Assembly (NCBI RefSeq): GCF_001902295.1
Contig: NZ_CP018335.1
Location: 4,278,001 to 4,342,000 of the forward strand
Source: Clostridium kluyveri
GTDB taxonomy: Bacteria; Bacillota; Clostridia; Clostridiales; Clostridiaceae
Length of the DNA stretch: 64,000 nt
Reading direction: 5' to 3'
The number at the start of each line of letters is the position of its first letter. Within the stretch, counting starts at the first letter, position 1. Shown here piece after piece: positions 52,003 to 62,700 of the stretch. The notes under the pieces are model-generated. The model ran no database searches. It worked only from the letters and a program-made list of their open reading frames with translations, and was not told the origin of the DNA. The translations under genes were made by a program, and so were the position numbers.

Positions 52003-53010
52003 TTAATTGTATTTCCAATTTCTAAATTCATCTATAAACTCTAATTTTTCTTCTTTATCTTTAAGTATCTTCTTTAATTTTTTCATAAAAAAATCTTTTC
52101 CCCAAGGCTGCTTCTCCATGTAATACTGTATTCCAAGCTGCCAAAAATCTTGAGGAAATTCTATAAAAGCAGCCATAATAGGTATATCTTTCTCTTTTAC
52201 ATCATTTATGGAACTATAGGTGTCAATAATAAAAAATGCATTATTTATATTCCATCTTCCATTTTTCATTCTCCTTAAGAGCAAACTTGATAGATCATGC
52301 AGATGAGTGTCTAATATACAATAATCAAAATCTATTATATTAACTTCTCCTTTAGTATCTATTAAAATATTGTGATTTGCATAATCATGGTGACAGAATC
52401 CCATATTTTTTATTTCTTCTTTCATATTATCCATATAATTACTTTTCTTTAAATGATTTATAGATTTTTCTGCCAATTCGATTTCTCTATCAATATGGTT
52501 TAAATATAATGTATCAAATTCTGATTTAGATTCTTTTTCCAGTATTATTTTTCTAAAGCTTATCATTTCCTCTTGACGATGCTTAAAAGTATCTATCCAT
52601 TTAAACCATCCTATCCTTGGATTCATATCTTTGGTAATCTGAAAATTATAGCTTTTTTTGTGCAGTTCTCCTAGTTTAGAGGTGGCTACTAAAATATCTA
52701 AAGGATTATCATAATTGCACTCTCTACAGATAATCCATTCACACAAATAGGCATAAGAATTTTCCATTTTTATATAATCTTTTTCATCTTTAGTCTTAAT
52801 TATTTTAGGTATACTTCTGAATCTTTTATTTTGGAGATGTTTTATAGCAGAAATTATAAATAAGAAATGCCCGTAATCATAATTTATTACCTTTAAACAG
52901 TATTCATTACAGTTGGTATGGATTCTATATATACTTTTTATTTTTTCTATAAACTCAATATGGAGATCGTAAGCATCTTCAACATACTCTCGAACTTTTA
53001 ATATATCCAA
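52003..53010 (-). CDS. Spore coat protein, CotS/CotI kinase-like (copy 3)
   Basis: 335 residues. Catalytic loop CHHDYANHNILIDTKG with Asp and Asn, then IIDFDYCILDTHLHDLSS. Ending PQDFWQLGIQYYMEKQPW matches copy 1. I place the start at TTG 53010 because GGAGG lies eight bases upstream; the upstream TTG at 53025 overlaps that site. It is divergent from glycosyltransferase copy 2, repeating the pair at 47473-49721, and heads a run with the basic protein, pseudokinase and copy 2. Confidence 0.87.
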   Translation of the reverse strand: MDILKVREYVEDAYDLHIEFIEKIKSIYRIHTNCNEYCLKVINYDYGHFLFIISAIKHLQNKRFRSIPKIIKTKDEKDYIKMENSYAYLCEWIICRECNYDNPLDILVATSKLGELHKKSYNFQITKDMNPRIGWFKWIDTFKHRQEEMISFRKIILEKESKSEFDTLYLNHIDREIELAEKSINHLKKSNYMDNMKEEIKNMGFCHHDYANHNILIDTKGEVNIIDFDYCILDTHLHDLSSLLLRRMKNGRWNINNAFFIIDTYSSINDVKEKDIPIMAAFIEFPQDFWQLGIQYYMEKQPWGKDFFMKKLKKILKDKEEKLEFIDEFRNWKYN

Positions 53011-53192
53011 AAGCTTTTCCTCCAAAAATTATTATATATGTAGTATATGACTAATCATATATGTATGTGATAAAAGAAGTTTACTTGAATCTTAATCTGA
53101 AAGTTCTGGTCACCTTTTTATAGTAATGTTAATAATATGTAATATAACAGTTTTAATTACTTTAAAGTTACTGGAATGTGGAGGTATGAATA

Positions 53193-54311
53193 ATGAAAAT
53201 TGCCATAGACGCAAGGGGAGCTAACTGGTATAATGGTACCGGTATAGGAACTTATACCAGTAAAATATTAAAATATATAATAAAAAATCACAAAGAAAAT
53301 TTTTATCACATATACTGGTCAGGTAGTAATTATAATAAATTACAGCAAGAAAATACTAAGATAATAATAGCCTCTAAAAGGCAGCATAGATTTTTTGAGC
53401 AATACTACTTTCCAGTAAATTTAAGAAAAGAAAACGTAGATATATACCATATTCCTCAAAACGGTATTGGCATATCCGAAAATATAGGATGCAAAAAAGT
53501 AGTCACCATCCATGACTTGATACCTTATATACTTCCTGAAACAGTGGGAAAAGGATATTTATCAAAATTTTTGAAGGAAATGCCTAGAATTATTAATTCA
53601 GTTGATGGGATAATAACTGTTTCTAATTGTTCAAAAAAAGATATTTTAAAATTTTTTCCTATAAATGAAGATAAAATATTTGTAACTCCTTTAGCTGCGG
53701 ATAAAAAATACAAACCCCTAGATAAAGATAAGTGTAAATATAAAATACATCTTAATTATAACATAGAGAATCCATTTATCCTCTATATAGGAGGTTTTAG
53801 CCCAAGAAAGAATGTATCATCATTAATTACTGCCTTTTCTAAAATTCATAAAAAACTAGATAGAAATTATGATTTAGTAATTGTAGGCTCCAATAAAGAT
53901 GATTCTGATATATTAAAGAATTTAAGTATAGATTTGAACATAGATAAAAATATTAAATTTACAGGATTCATAGAAGAAAAAATGATGCCTATTTTTTACA
54001 ATGCCTGTGATATATTCATATATCCATCTTTATATGAAGGTTTTGGACTTCCTCCCCTAGAAGCTATGAGCTGCGGTACTCCTGTGATAGCTTCCAATAT
54101 TTCATCTATTCCAGAAGTAGTAGGAGATGGCGGAATTCTTATAAATCCCTTTGATATGGAAAACTTTATGTATTCCATAGAAGCTTTGATTAATGATATC
54201 AATATAAGGAAAGACTTAAGCTCAAAGGCCTTAAAACAAGCAGATAAATTTTCTTGGGAAAAAACTTCTGAAGAAACCATTGAAGTTTACAAAAAAGTTT
54301 TAAACAGATAA
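53193..54311 (+). CDS. GT4 family glycosyltransferase (copy 2)
   Basis: 372 residues, close relative of the 48594 gene. It begins MKIAIDARGANWYNGTGIG, has GGFSPRKN in the middle and the C-terminal donor motif LYEGFGLPPLEAMSCG. GGAGGT lies seven bases before the ATG. The gene with its divergent CotS-like neighbour looks like a duplicated two-gene unit. Predicted cytoplasmic; role in spore surface polysaccharide is inferred from context. Confidence 0.88.
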   Translation: MKIAIDARGANWYNGTGIGTYTSKILKYIIKNHKENFYHIYWSGSNYNKLQQENTKIIIASKRQHRFFEQYYFPVNLRKENVDIYHIPQNGIGISENIGCKKVVTIHDLIPYILPETVGKGYLSKFLKEMPRIINSVDGIITVSNCSKKDILKFFPINEDKIFVTPLAADKKYKPLDKDKCKYKIHLNYNIENPFILYIGGFSPRKNVSSLITAFSKIHKKLDRNYDLVIVGSNKDDSDILKNLSIDLNIDKNIKFTGFIEEKMMPIFYNACDIFIYPSLYEGFGLPPLEAMSCGTPVIASNISSIPEVVGDGGILINPFDMENFMYSIEALINDINIRKDLSSKALKQADKFSWEKTSEETIEVYKKVLNR

Positions 54312-54340
54312 AAATTTATCTAAAATCTACAACTAGCTAA

Positions 54341-54395
54341 TATAAGCAAAAACCTTTTAACTATTTACGCTCCTAGTTAAAAGGCTTTGCTTATA
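54341..54395. terminator. Long hairpin between glycosyltransferase copy 2 and the solute-binding protein
   Basis: TATAAGCAAA-CCTTTTAACTA (54341-54363) pairs with TAGTTAAAAGG-TTTGCTTATA (54374-54395), about 21 bp with small internal bulges. It has no strong T-run on either side; it separates convergent genes. Confidence 0.65.
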
Positions 54396-54486
54396 TGTTA
54401 AAATTCCCTATATGATTAATCCCTAAATATATTATAGCTTAAATTTAAAATTTTGTAAACGTTTTATGATATTTATTTTAAAATAA

Positions 54487-54586
54487 TTTTATCCAGAGGA
54501 TGTTATCTACTCTGCTGGCACATCCATGCTTACTGAAAATAGTGGTTAAACATCTCTGTTCCCCTTTGAATAAGTTTTATTTATGC
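54487..54586 (+). repeat. Interspersed structured element, copy 4 (5' half)
   Basis: Plus-oriented. TTTTATCCAGAGGATGTTAT, a GGATGT/ACATCC stem, then TGAATAAGTTTTATTTATGC, which matches the copy at 29986. Its right end overlaps the last codons and stop of the solute-binding protein gene. Confidence 0.45.
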
Positions 54587-55842
54587 TTTAAAGAATTCTC
54601 TATATTTTTAACTATAGTTTTAAAATCCTGAATTTTCATATTATAACTAGTTAGTGTATTCTCTGTTACTTCCCTTACTTCTGGGAAGTCTTTAGTATAA
54701 TTTATACTAAAAGATCCTGTTTCTATGCCGGCAAATAAATTCCATACCTCACTATTAAAATAGGAAATATTTTTATTAAAATCTACAAGGTTATATATAT
54801 TCATATTTACTGGAAATCTACCATAATAGTTTAACAAATCCATTTGCAGTTTATCATCCATAAGCGTAAATTTTACAAATTCCTGTACTAGATTAGCTGA
54901 CGATGTGCTTTTGTTTATAAGCAAATTTACTCCTCCTAGAGATACATCCCTATTTCCACCGGATTCAAAAGCTGGTAATTTTATTATTGCCCACTTACCT
55001 GAACCCTCAGAATACTTCATCAAATCTGTGATGCAAGCAGGATCTCCTATAAATGACACTATTTCATTTGCTTGTGCTTTAGCTATAATTTCACTTTCAG
55101 AATCAAAATCTTTAATTAACCCTTCTCCATATAAAATCTTAGGTATCTCAACTAGTCTGTTCCAATTTGAAGACTGAAAATCTAATTCTCCTTTTTCATT
55201 AAAATAGCTAGTCCCTAATTGATTGGCAAGTAATAAATATATATCATTATTATCATCTAAAGTATTAGCTACAAATACTTTTCCTGTATTTTTATTTATT
55301 TTTCTACCTGCCTCTATATAATCACTCCAGGTTTTTATAGCTTCTGCATCTATCCCTTGACTTAAAAATATATCTTTTCTATATATCAGAGCTCTAGGAT
55401 AAGTATCCCAAGGCACTGCATACACTTTTCCTTTTGTACTATTGTTATTAATTTTATTACTTAAAAGTATACTTTTATAGGGATTAATCAGATCTGTAAC
55501 CTCTAAAAATCTGCCTGAATTTTCAGAGAGCACATATTTTACATAACTATCATCTACAGTTATTATATCTGCATTATATTGAGAATTATTTAGTATGGAT
55601 TTAACATTACTATTTACATCTTTTAATACTTTAATATCCACGTTAACCTTCTCATGTAACAACTTAAATCTATCTGCAGCTAATTTTAACTGTGGCCTAT
55701 GAACTTCGTCAGTAATAATCTCAATCTTTCCTTTTAATATTTCTTTATTTGTTTCTCCATTTTTTCTTTGACTATAAAAAAATGCTAATATTATAATAAT
55801 TACCAGTATTAAAAACACTACTATTTTTCTATATATTTTCAT
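54577..55842 (-). CDS. Extracellular solute-binding protein, family 1-like
   Basis: 421 residues. A membrane-spanning N terminus (about 6-24, KIVVFLILVIIIILAFFY) has no lipobox cysteine, so it is anchored rather than lipidated. The rest looks like a periplasmic-binding fold for sugars or similar (KGKVYAVPWDTYPRALIYRKD, LGGVNLLINKST). No permease or ATPase gene is nearby. AGGAGA precedes the ATG. Its last residues are encoded within an interspersed element. The ligand is unknown. Confidence 0.75.
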   Translation of the reverse strand: MKIYRKIVVFLILVIIIILAFFYSQRKNGETNKEILKGKIEIITDEVHRPQLKLAADRFKLLHEKVNVDIKVLKDVNSNVKSILNNSQYNADIITVDDSYVKYVLSENSGRFLEVTDLINPYKSILLSNKINNNSTKGKVYAVPWDTYPRALIYRKDIFLSQGIDAEAIKTWSDYIEAGRKINKNTGKVFVANTLDDNNDIYLLLANQLGTSYFNEKGELDFQSSNWNRLVEIPKILYGEGLIKDFDSESEIIAKAQANEIVSFIGDPACITDLMKYSEGSGKWAIIKLPAFESGGNRDVSLGGVNLLINKSTSSANLVQEFVKFTLMDDKLQMDLLNYYGRFPVNMNIYNLVDFNKNISYFNSEVWNLFAGIETGSFSINYTKDFPEVREVTENTLTSYNMKIQDFKTIVKNIENSLKHK

Positions 55843-55945
55843 AAGAGTTCTCCTATTACTTGTAACTTAATATATATGTTTTATACTAACAAATATAATT
55901 TTATCTTTCAATACGTTATTTGGAATACGTACCTAAATATGATAT

Positions 55946-57328
55946 TTAACCTTTAGACATATCATAATTACCTTTGGATTTAAAACTCTCTTCCCATGCT
56001 TTTTGTGCATAAGGCTTAAATTCCTGAGATATTTTATCGAGTTTTTTTTGAAATTCTAAATCTTGAAGCATCATCTGTGCCCCTTCATCTGTGGGCCTTG
56101 CTCCTGTTTTTTTTGCAATACTTCTAATTTCCTCTGTATTATCAATCATCATGCAAGGCAATAACAAATTAGAATTATAAGGCTGTCTATGCCTAAGTTC
56201 TCTAAAAAAGTTTGAATTAAATACATCCTCAAGCTTTTTCCCTTTTAAATTATCCACTGAAAAATGAGCAAATATACAAGGCTCTACATCTTCTTTAGAA
56301 TTTATATGGCAATAATACTTTCCTGCAATACACCCCCCTACATATGGTGCATCGTTAAAAAAGTCTATAACAAAATACGGCTTTGTGTTTCTCATTTCTC
56401 TTATTCTCTCGCCTAGATATATTCTTTGCTCTGGAGTAAGCATTAAATTTACATCAGGCTCTTTACCCACTGGCATAAATATAAAATACCATCCCATCTT
56501 TGCTCCTTTTTCTATAAGCATATCTATAAACTCGTCTGATGTAACCTTATTTATATTATATCTACTAACAGCAGTAGATACCCCAAATAAAACGCCTCTA
56601 TCTTTTAAGAGCTTCATAGCATTCATAACTGAATTAAATACACCTTTTCCTCTCCTCCCATCAGTTTCCTCTTCAAACCCTTCAACAGAAAACATAGGAA
56701 GAACATTTCCGAGTTCTTTTACTTTATCTGCTAACTTTTCATTGAAAAGTGTACCATTTGAAAAGGGTACAAACATACAGTCATTATACTTTTTATATAT
56801 GTTCAACATATAATCATTTATAAAAGGTTCTCCTCCAAGGATTACAAAAAAATAGATTCCAAGATCTCTAGCTTCTTTAATAATTCTATCTACTTCTTTT
56901 TCTGGAATATCATCCTTCTTACTGTAACTTGCAGCATAACATCCCCTGCATTTCAAATTACACCTCATAGATGGACTTATGAGAATAGTAAAAGGTATTT
57001 TTATATTTCTTTCATTTAAAATTTTTTTTCTTTTTGGCATTCCATACCATACTGCATTTCCAAAAAAGTTTGCAAAAAATTTATTCTTACATTTTCTGTT
57101 TGAATCTTTAATGATATTTATGACAAGTTCATGAACTTTAGGATTAGTTTTATATAATTTTTCTACCTCCTCAATTTTAGTTAAATTATCTTCATCTTTT
57201 CTTATTGCTTTTTTTATAAGAGCAAATAGTCTGTAAATATTTTCTTCAGGATTTTTATTAAGCAATTCTATACCCGTTTTAACCAAAGCATCTTTAACCG
57301 TTTTTTCCAAGATTTCAGTGGTTTTCAT
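55946..57328 (-). CDS. Radical SAM/SPASM domain protein
   Basis: 460 residues. An N-terminal helical region (1-100) is followed by the radical SAM core with the 4Fe-4S motif CNLKCRGC (about 122-129). SAM-contact residues lie in FVILGGEPF, and a C-terminal SPASM-like cysteine set follows (GGCIAGKYYCHI, VEPCIFAH). Such enzymes modify peptides or proteins; no precursor peptide is visible nearby. GGGAGG precedes the ATG. Conserved clostridial protein whose substrate I cannot state. Confidence 0.85.
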   Translation of the reverse strand: MKTTEILEKTVKDALVKTGIELLNKNPEENIYRLFALIKKAIRKDEDNLTKIEEVEKLYKTNPKVHELVINIIKDSNRKCKNKFFANFFGNAVWYGMPKRKKILNERNIKIPFTILISPSMRCNLKCRGCYAASYSKKDDIPEKEVDRIIKEARDLGIYFFVILGGEPFINDYMLNIYKKYNDCMFVPFSNGTLFNEKLADKVKELGNVLPMFSVEGFEEETDGRRGKGVFNSVMNAMKLLKDRGVLFGVSTAVSRYNINKVTSDEFIDMLIEKGAKMGWYFIFMPVGKEPDVNLMLTPEQRIYLGERIREMRNTKPYFVIDFFNDAPYVGGCIAGKYYCHINSKEDVEPCIFAHFSVDNLKGKKLEDVFNSNFFRELRHRQPYNSNLLLPCMMIDNTEEIRSIAKKTGARPTDEGAQMMLQDLEFQKKLDKISQEFKPYAQKAWEESFKSKGNYDMSKG

Positions 57329-57533
57329 ATGCTATTCCTCCCAATTATTTTGTAAAACTATTTCCATTTAGTATTTCTCTGCTATTTGATATATATTCAA
57401 TAAATTAATTTTTATTCTATAAAATGGTTATTAATTTGCACATTAACAACATACTCAGTTATTCCTGAAGTTTGACAAAATATCTTATTCATATATAATT
57501 ATTATTAAATTTAAATATTAAAGGATTGTGTTA

Positions 57534-58148
57534 TTGTTGAAAAGATTACAGCGAAACTTTTACAGTAAAGATACTTTATCAATTGCCAAAAATCTTTTGG
57601 GAAAAATATTGGTTCATGAAATAAAAGGCAAAAAATTATCTGGTAGAATAGTTGAAACAGAAGCCTATAAGGGAATTACGGATAAAGCCGCTCATTCTTA
57701 CATGAATAAGAGAACAGAAAGGACGGAAGTAATGTATGGTCCTTGTGGATTTTCATATGTATTTATGATATACGGTATGTATCATTGTTTTAATGTTGTA
57801 ACTGAGGCTGAAGGTATACCTGAAGCAATCCTCATAAGAGCCATAGAACCTATTCGTTGTATAGACGATATATCCCTTAACAGATATAAAAAGAAATTCG
57901 CCCATTTAAATAAAAACCAAATAAAAAACCTGACCAACGGTCCGGGCAAATTATGCAAGGCACTACTCATAGATAAGAACCAAAACAAAAGAGATCTCTG
58001 TAATAGTAATCTCTATATTGCAGAAGATAATTTTGAAAACTTTAAAATAAAAAGTGCAAAAAGAATAGGTGTGGACTATGCAGGAGATGCAGCAGATTAC
58101 CTCTGGAGATTTTATATAGAAAATAACTTTTACGTATCTGTAAAGTGA
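57534..58148 (+). CDS. DNA-3-methyladenine glycosylase (MPG/AAG family)
   Basis: About 204 residues. Base-excision enzyme for alkylated purines. Family marks: IAKNLLGKILVHE, RIVETEAYKG with the catalytic Glu, AHSY, the Tyr of YGMYHCFN that intercalates DNA, and NGPGKLCKAL. Start uncertain: in-frame GTG 57528, TTG 57534 and TTG 57537. AAGGA at 57521-57525 best fits TTG 57534. Divergent from the radical SAM gene and followed by a GIY-YIG gene. Confidence 0.9.
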   Translation: MLKRLQRNFYSKDTLSIAKNLLGKILVHEIKGKKLSGRIVETEAYKGITDKAAHSYMNKRTERTEVMYGPCGFSYVFMIYGMYHCFNVVTEAEGIPEAILIRAIEPIRCIDDISLNRYKKKFAHLNKNQIKNLTNGPGKLCKALLIDKNQNKRDLCNSNLYIAEDNFENFKIKSAKRIGVDYAGDAADYLWRFYIENNFYVSVK

Positions 58149-58169
58149 ATTTAAGAAAGTGGATTATAT

Positions 58170-58421
58170 ATGGATTACGTTTATATAGTAAAATGTAGTG
58201 ATGAAACATTATATACAGGCTATACTAATAATTTAGAAAAAAGGGTACAAGCTCATAACAACAAAAAAGGAGCCAAATACACTAAGGGCAGGCTCCCTGT
58301 ACAACTTATATATTTTGAGAAATACAACTCCAAAAAAGAAGCTCTACATAGAGAATACATTATAAAAAAAATGACCAGAAAGAATAAATTGGATTTAATT
58401 AAATCATTTAAAAAAAGATAA
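58170..58421 (+). CDS. GIY-YIG domain protein (UPF0213 type)
   Basis: 83 residues with the GIY-YIG core: YVYIVKCSDETLYTGYTNNL followed by RVQAHN (catalytic Arg). The Glu of LHREYIIKKMTR completes the set. The length matches the stand-alone YhbQ/YazA family, which is linked to DNA repair or processing without a fixed function. 21 bases after the glycosylase gene, so the two are probably one transcript. Weak ribosome site (GAAAGTGG). Confidence 0.9.
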   Translation: MDYVYIVKCSDETLYTGYTNNLEKRVQAHNNKKGAKYTKGRLPVQLIYFEKYNSKKEALHREYIIKKMTRKNKLDLIKSFKKR

Positions 58422-58487
58422 TAAGAGTATGCTTACATTTATATAAACATATTTATTGATAAAATTTGGAATATATATCTCAGTTTT

Positions 58488-59555
58488 TTATAAGTACTTT
58501 TTTAAATTGTTTTTCTTTTTTAAAATATCCACTAGATATTTTATTTCTTGATCTTTATTTTTATCCATAATTAAAAGTACATCCTTGCAATCTACTACTA
58601 TTAAATCTTTTACTCCAAATACTATAATCAGCTTATCTTCCCCATACACAGTACAGCTTTCACTGGCTTCCAATACTGCATTACCCTTTACATTATTACC
58701 ATCAAAGTCTTTCAGAAATCTTCCTAAAGCATTAAAAGTTCCTATATCATCCCATAAGAACTCACATTTAATTACATAAGCCTTTCTAGTTTTTTGCATT
58801 ACTCCAAAATCCACAGATATTCCGTCTATAGAATTATATTGTTCTTTTATTATTTTTTCTTCTTGTTCTGTGTCCAAATTTTTATATATTGAAAGCATAC
58901 ACTTATACATTTTAGGGAGATATTTTTGCATTTCTCTCAAGAATACATCTGCTCTCCACACAAATATACCACTATTCCATAGATAAGTACCTTTAAGTAT
59001 CAAATCTTTGGCAACTTCTAAATTAGGCTTTTCTAGAAATCTTTCTACTTTAAAAGTAGCAATCCTAGCGTTTATTCTTTCTCCCATATTTATATAGCCA
59101 TACCCCGTTTCAGGTCTTGAAGGTTTAATTCCCATAGTTACAAGACCTTTTCTTCTTTCTGCTATTTCTACGGCTTGAAAAATAGTATCTATAAATAATT
59201 TCTCATTTTCTATATAATGATCCGATGGTAAGATTATCATAGTGGCAGAAGGATCTCTTTTTAACAATTTTACTGCGGAAAATCCTATACATGTAGCAGT
59301 CTCCTTGTTCTCTGGTTCCGCAAATATATTTCCTTCGTTTATATCTGGAAGTTCTTCTTGAACTTTATCTATATATTCTTTATTAGTAATTATATATATA
59401 TTCTCTTCATTGACCAAAGGCTTAATTCTATCTACCGTATTTCTTAAGAAACTTTTATTATTTATAATTTTTAGAAACTGCTTAGGATTTTTAGCCCTTG
59501 ATAATGGAAATAATCTTGTTCCTTTACCACCTGCAAGAATTAGCGCATATAACAA
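58488..59555 (-). CDS. manC: Mannose-1-phosphate guanylyltransferase
   Basis: Makes GDP-mannose for polysaccharide or glycoprotein assembly. About 355 residues. Nucleotidyltransferase signature LILAGGKGTRLFPLSR at the start, FAEPENKETATC and GYGYINMG; a C-terminal beta-helix extension without the isomerase domain of long-form enzymes. Start: TTG 59555 fits GGAGTG (eight bases) better than the GTG at 59564. Convergent with the GIY-YIG gene. It may supply sugar donors for the nearby glycosyltransferases. Confidence 0.9.
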   Translation of the reverse strand: MLYALILAGGKGTRLFPLSRAKNPKQFLKIINNKSFLRNTVDRIKPLVNEENIYIITNKEYIDKVQEELPDINEGNIFAEPENKETATCIGFSAVKLLKRDPSATMIILPSDHYIENEKLFIDTIFQAVEIAERRKGLVTMGIKPSRPETGYGYINMGERINARIATFKVERFLEKPNLEVAKDLILKGTYLWNSGIFVWRADVFLREMQKYLPKMYKCMLSIYKNLDTEQEEKIIKEQYNSIDGISVDFGVMQKTRKAYVIKCEFLWDDIGTFNALGRFLKDFDGNNVKGNAVLEASESCTVYGEDKLIIVFGVKDLIVVDCKDVLLIMDKNKDQEIKYLVDILKKKNNLKKYL

Positions 59556-59654
59556 TAACTTCACTCCAAAAATGCTTGCTATGCTTTATAATATGTATAG
59601 GTTATTGTAAGTGTGAAATGTAATATAGCATTTAAATGCTAAAAGTATATAAAA

Positions 59655-59693
59655 TAGAAAAAAGCATTTCAAAATCACTTTTGAAACACTTTT
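59655..59693 (-). terminator. Terminator of the helicase-nuclease gene
   Basis: AAGCATTTCAAAA (59662-59674) pairs with TTTTGAAACACTT (59679-59691) with one mismatch; TTTTTTCTATTTT follows on the minus strand, about 65 bases beyond the stop. Confidence 0.8.
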
Positions 59694-59758
59694 CACCTTA
59701 TAATTGACTTTATACTTATTTTAATAATACAATGCAAACCCATAATCTTTAAAAATAA

Positions 59759-62700
59759 CTATACTACTCTGAGATTTTTGGCATCAATTTCTTCTATTTT
59801 ATACTGTTCTATTCCTATATCTCTTAATTTTTCCCATAATTTATTCATAACCCTTTCTGGGTCATAATAGAACTCACTTCCTCTTATCCTATAAAATATC
59901 CATCCCACCCTTTCTAAATCTAATTGTCTCTCTATATTTTCCTTCCAATTATATTTCTCTGAATACATATCCCCCTCACATATAATAGCTACCCTATTTC
60001 TAGATCCTTCTACTATAAAATCCACTTTATATTTACCTATTTTTACCTCTGGAATTACATTATATCCTTTATTCTTTATAATATTATAGATATCCTTTTG
60101 GAACCTAGACTGGAATATATAGTCTACATTTTTATTATTGGCATAATATTTATCATAATTTAGACAATAGTTTAAAAGACAATAACGTGCACACTCTACA
60201 TTTAAATCTTCTAATTCTATAGAATAAAATAGCCACATTTGATTTCTGGCTCTGCTAGCTGCTACATTAAATCTTCTAATATCATTTTCTCTCATAAGAG
60301 GAGCAAATTTCACATCATTTGAAATTACCATGGACAAGAACATTATATCCCTTTCATCCCCCTGGAAAGAATAGGCATCCCCACATATGAGCTTTCTTTT
60401 TATCATTTCTTCTACGCCTATCTTTTCCCTAAGCATGCCCTCTATTAAATGCCCTTGAGCTTCTCCAAGTAAAGATATAACCCCCATAGTCATATTAGAA
60501 TATTTTATGTCATTACAACAAGCTACAACTTTCTCTACCAGACATTTTGCTTCTTTTACATTAATAGGCTTAGCAGAATCTCTCACTCCATCTTTAACTT
60601 TAATGGCATTTATAGGAGGATAAAATTTCTCATATGCTTTAGGATATCTCAAAGGTATTATCTCTCCCGAATAGCTTAAATCATTGCTAAAATTTATTAT
60701 TTCAGGAATACACCTAAAATGCTCTTTTAACATTAATCTACTTGGAAATACTCTAAGGGCTGTATCATAAAGACTCGTTTGGAGATCAAACCATTCTTTT
60801 TGAGGTATATCTTTTAGATATTTATCTATCAAATTATATATGTTACTCTGGTCAATTCCAACAATTTCTGGACTTATTTGTTTGTCATCTCCTACTATTA
60901 CTGCCCTTTTAGCTCTCATGAGTGCACATAATGAAAATATATCACTTTGACTGCTTTCATCAAATATTATTACATCAAACATATTTTTAGACAACTTTAT
61001 ATTTTCAATGATTCTATTTAAAGGCATAATCCATACTGGAATTACTTCTTTACATTTTTCCATTTCATTTTGAGCTATTTTCCTATATTCAGGTACCATT
61101 TTACCTCTACCCTTGCCAATTCTCTTTACTGCCTGAAGCCATGAAAATAAACTTCTTTTTTGATTTTCAGTAGTTTGACGTATTTCATTATACCAAGTTT
61201 TTTTGGAAACTATATCCTTTATTATTATCTTTTCTTTATTTTTTTCCTCTTCTATACTTTCTTCTAAGGCTTTTGGGCTTAAACTATACATATCATTTAA
61301 AAAATTATTCCATTGAGTCCATCTCCATGCTTGTTCCCAATTCTTAAATTTTTCTCCTGATAAATTCCAATTTTCCATTATATTTTCAGCAGTATTAGGA
61401 CATACTTTACTAATTCTACCTAATAATTCATCTATTTTAGAGGATTTATTCTTTATAGCACTCATTTCCTTCAATCTTCCCAATGTTTGTTTAATTTTAT
61501 CCGTATTCAACTCTTCTATAGCCTTATGAAGACCTTTCAACCTTTCTGAATTACTTATTGTTTTTTTGAAAACTTCTATATATGCCTTAGCCTGATTATA
61601 TTTATTTATATTTTTTATAGCTTTTACACACTTAATTAAATATTCATAAGTTTCTTTTTTATACCAATTGATATATGGAGGAATTGATATTCTTCCAAAA
61701 CCTTCCATAACGCGCTTTTTATATTTTGTATTCCAATTTACAATTTCGCTCAAATATTCTAAATTTTTTTCAATGGAAATGAGATCAGTTTCTTTTAGGT
61801 TAGCACTTATAATTTTTCCGCCATAATCTTTTATAGTGTTATTCCAAATAGCTTTTAATTCTTTGAATATTTGTTCCTGCTGTGTATACAGCTTAACTGT
61901 CATAGCTTGATTCATAGTTTTTAAAGGCTTACCATCTACTTTACAATTATCTAATATATAATTATATTCTGAATGGAGCATAATAAAAAATTTACTTATT
62001 TTGCCACTGTCATTTAAAGAATTGTACAATGCATTAAACTTTTCTATGAACTTGTCCATATTAATATCTTTAGGAATTTCCACCTTATGATTTCTCAGCT
62101 GATTCCTGATCCTGCCAAGCATTAATATATAGTTATTGCTTTTATATAATAAATCCTTAAGTGTTTCCCTTGTTATATTGCTGCTGTAATAATTATACAT
62201 CATGTTTCCCCACATGCCCTCTTCAAAATATGAAATTCTATTTTTGCACTCCTCAATTAATTTTAATAGTTTATCGTAATCACATCTATCATTATAAGGT
62301 ATATGCCATCCTTCTACTGTTTCAACGCATTTTTCATATTCCATAGTCAATTGCTTATATTCTTCTACTTTTTCACAAAACTCCTCCTCATCAGGTAGTC
62401 TGGTTACTATATTCTTTATACTATCGAAACGACATTTTTCAGTCTTATCCAATTCTCTTAACAAATAGATTAATAGTTCAAACTCTTTTTCTGAAATAGG
62501 TATATTTTCATTAATATCCACTTTGTCATCTATCCAACTATACTTGTCCTTATTATCTTTTACCCATTTTGCCATATACATAGTATTATAATTTTTTCCC
62601 TTATAATTCACACTATAGTTTTCTAACTTCTCTACCTGTTTAAGCTTTTCGTACAAAATCTGCTGATTTTTTCTACAATGGTTCAACTTTCTTTCTAGTA

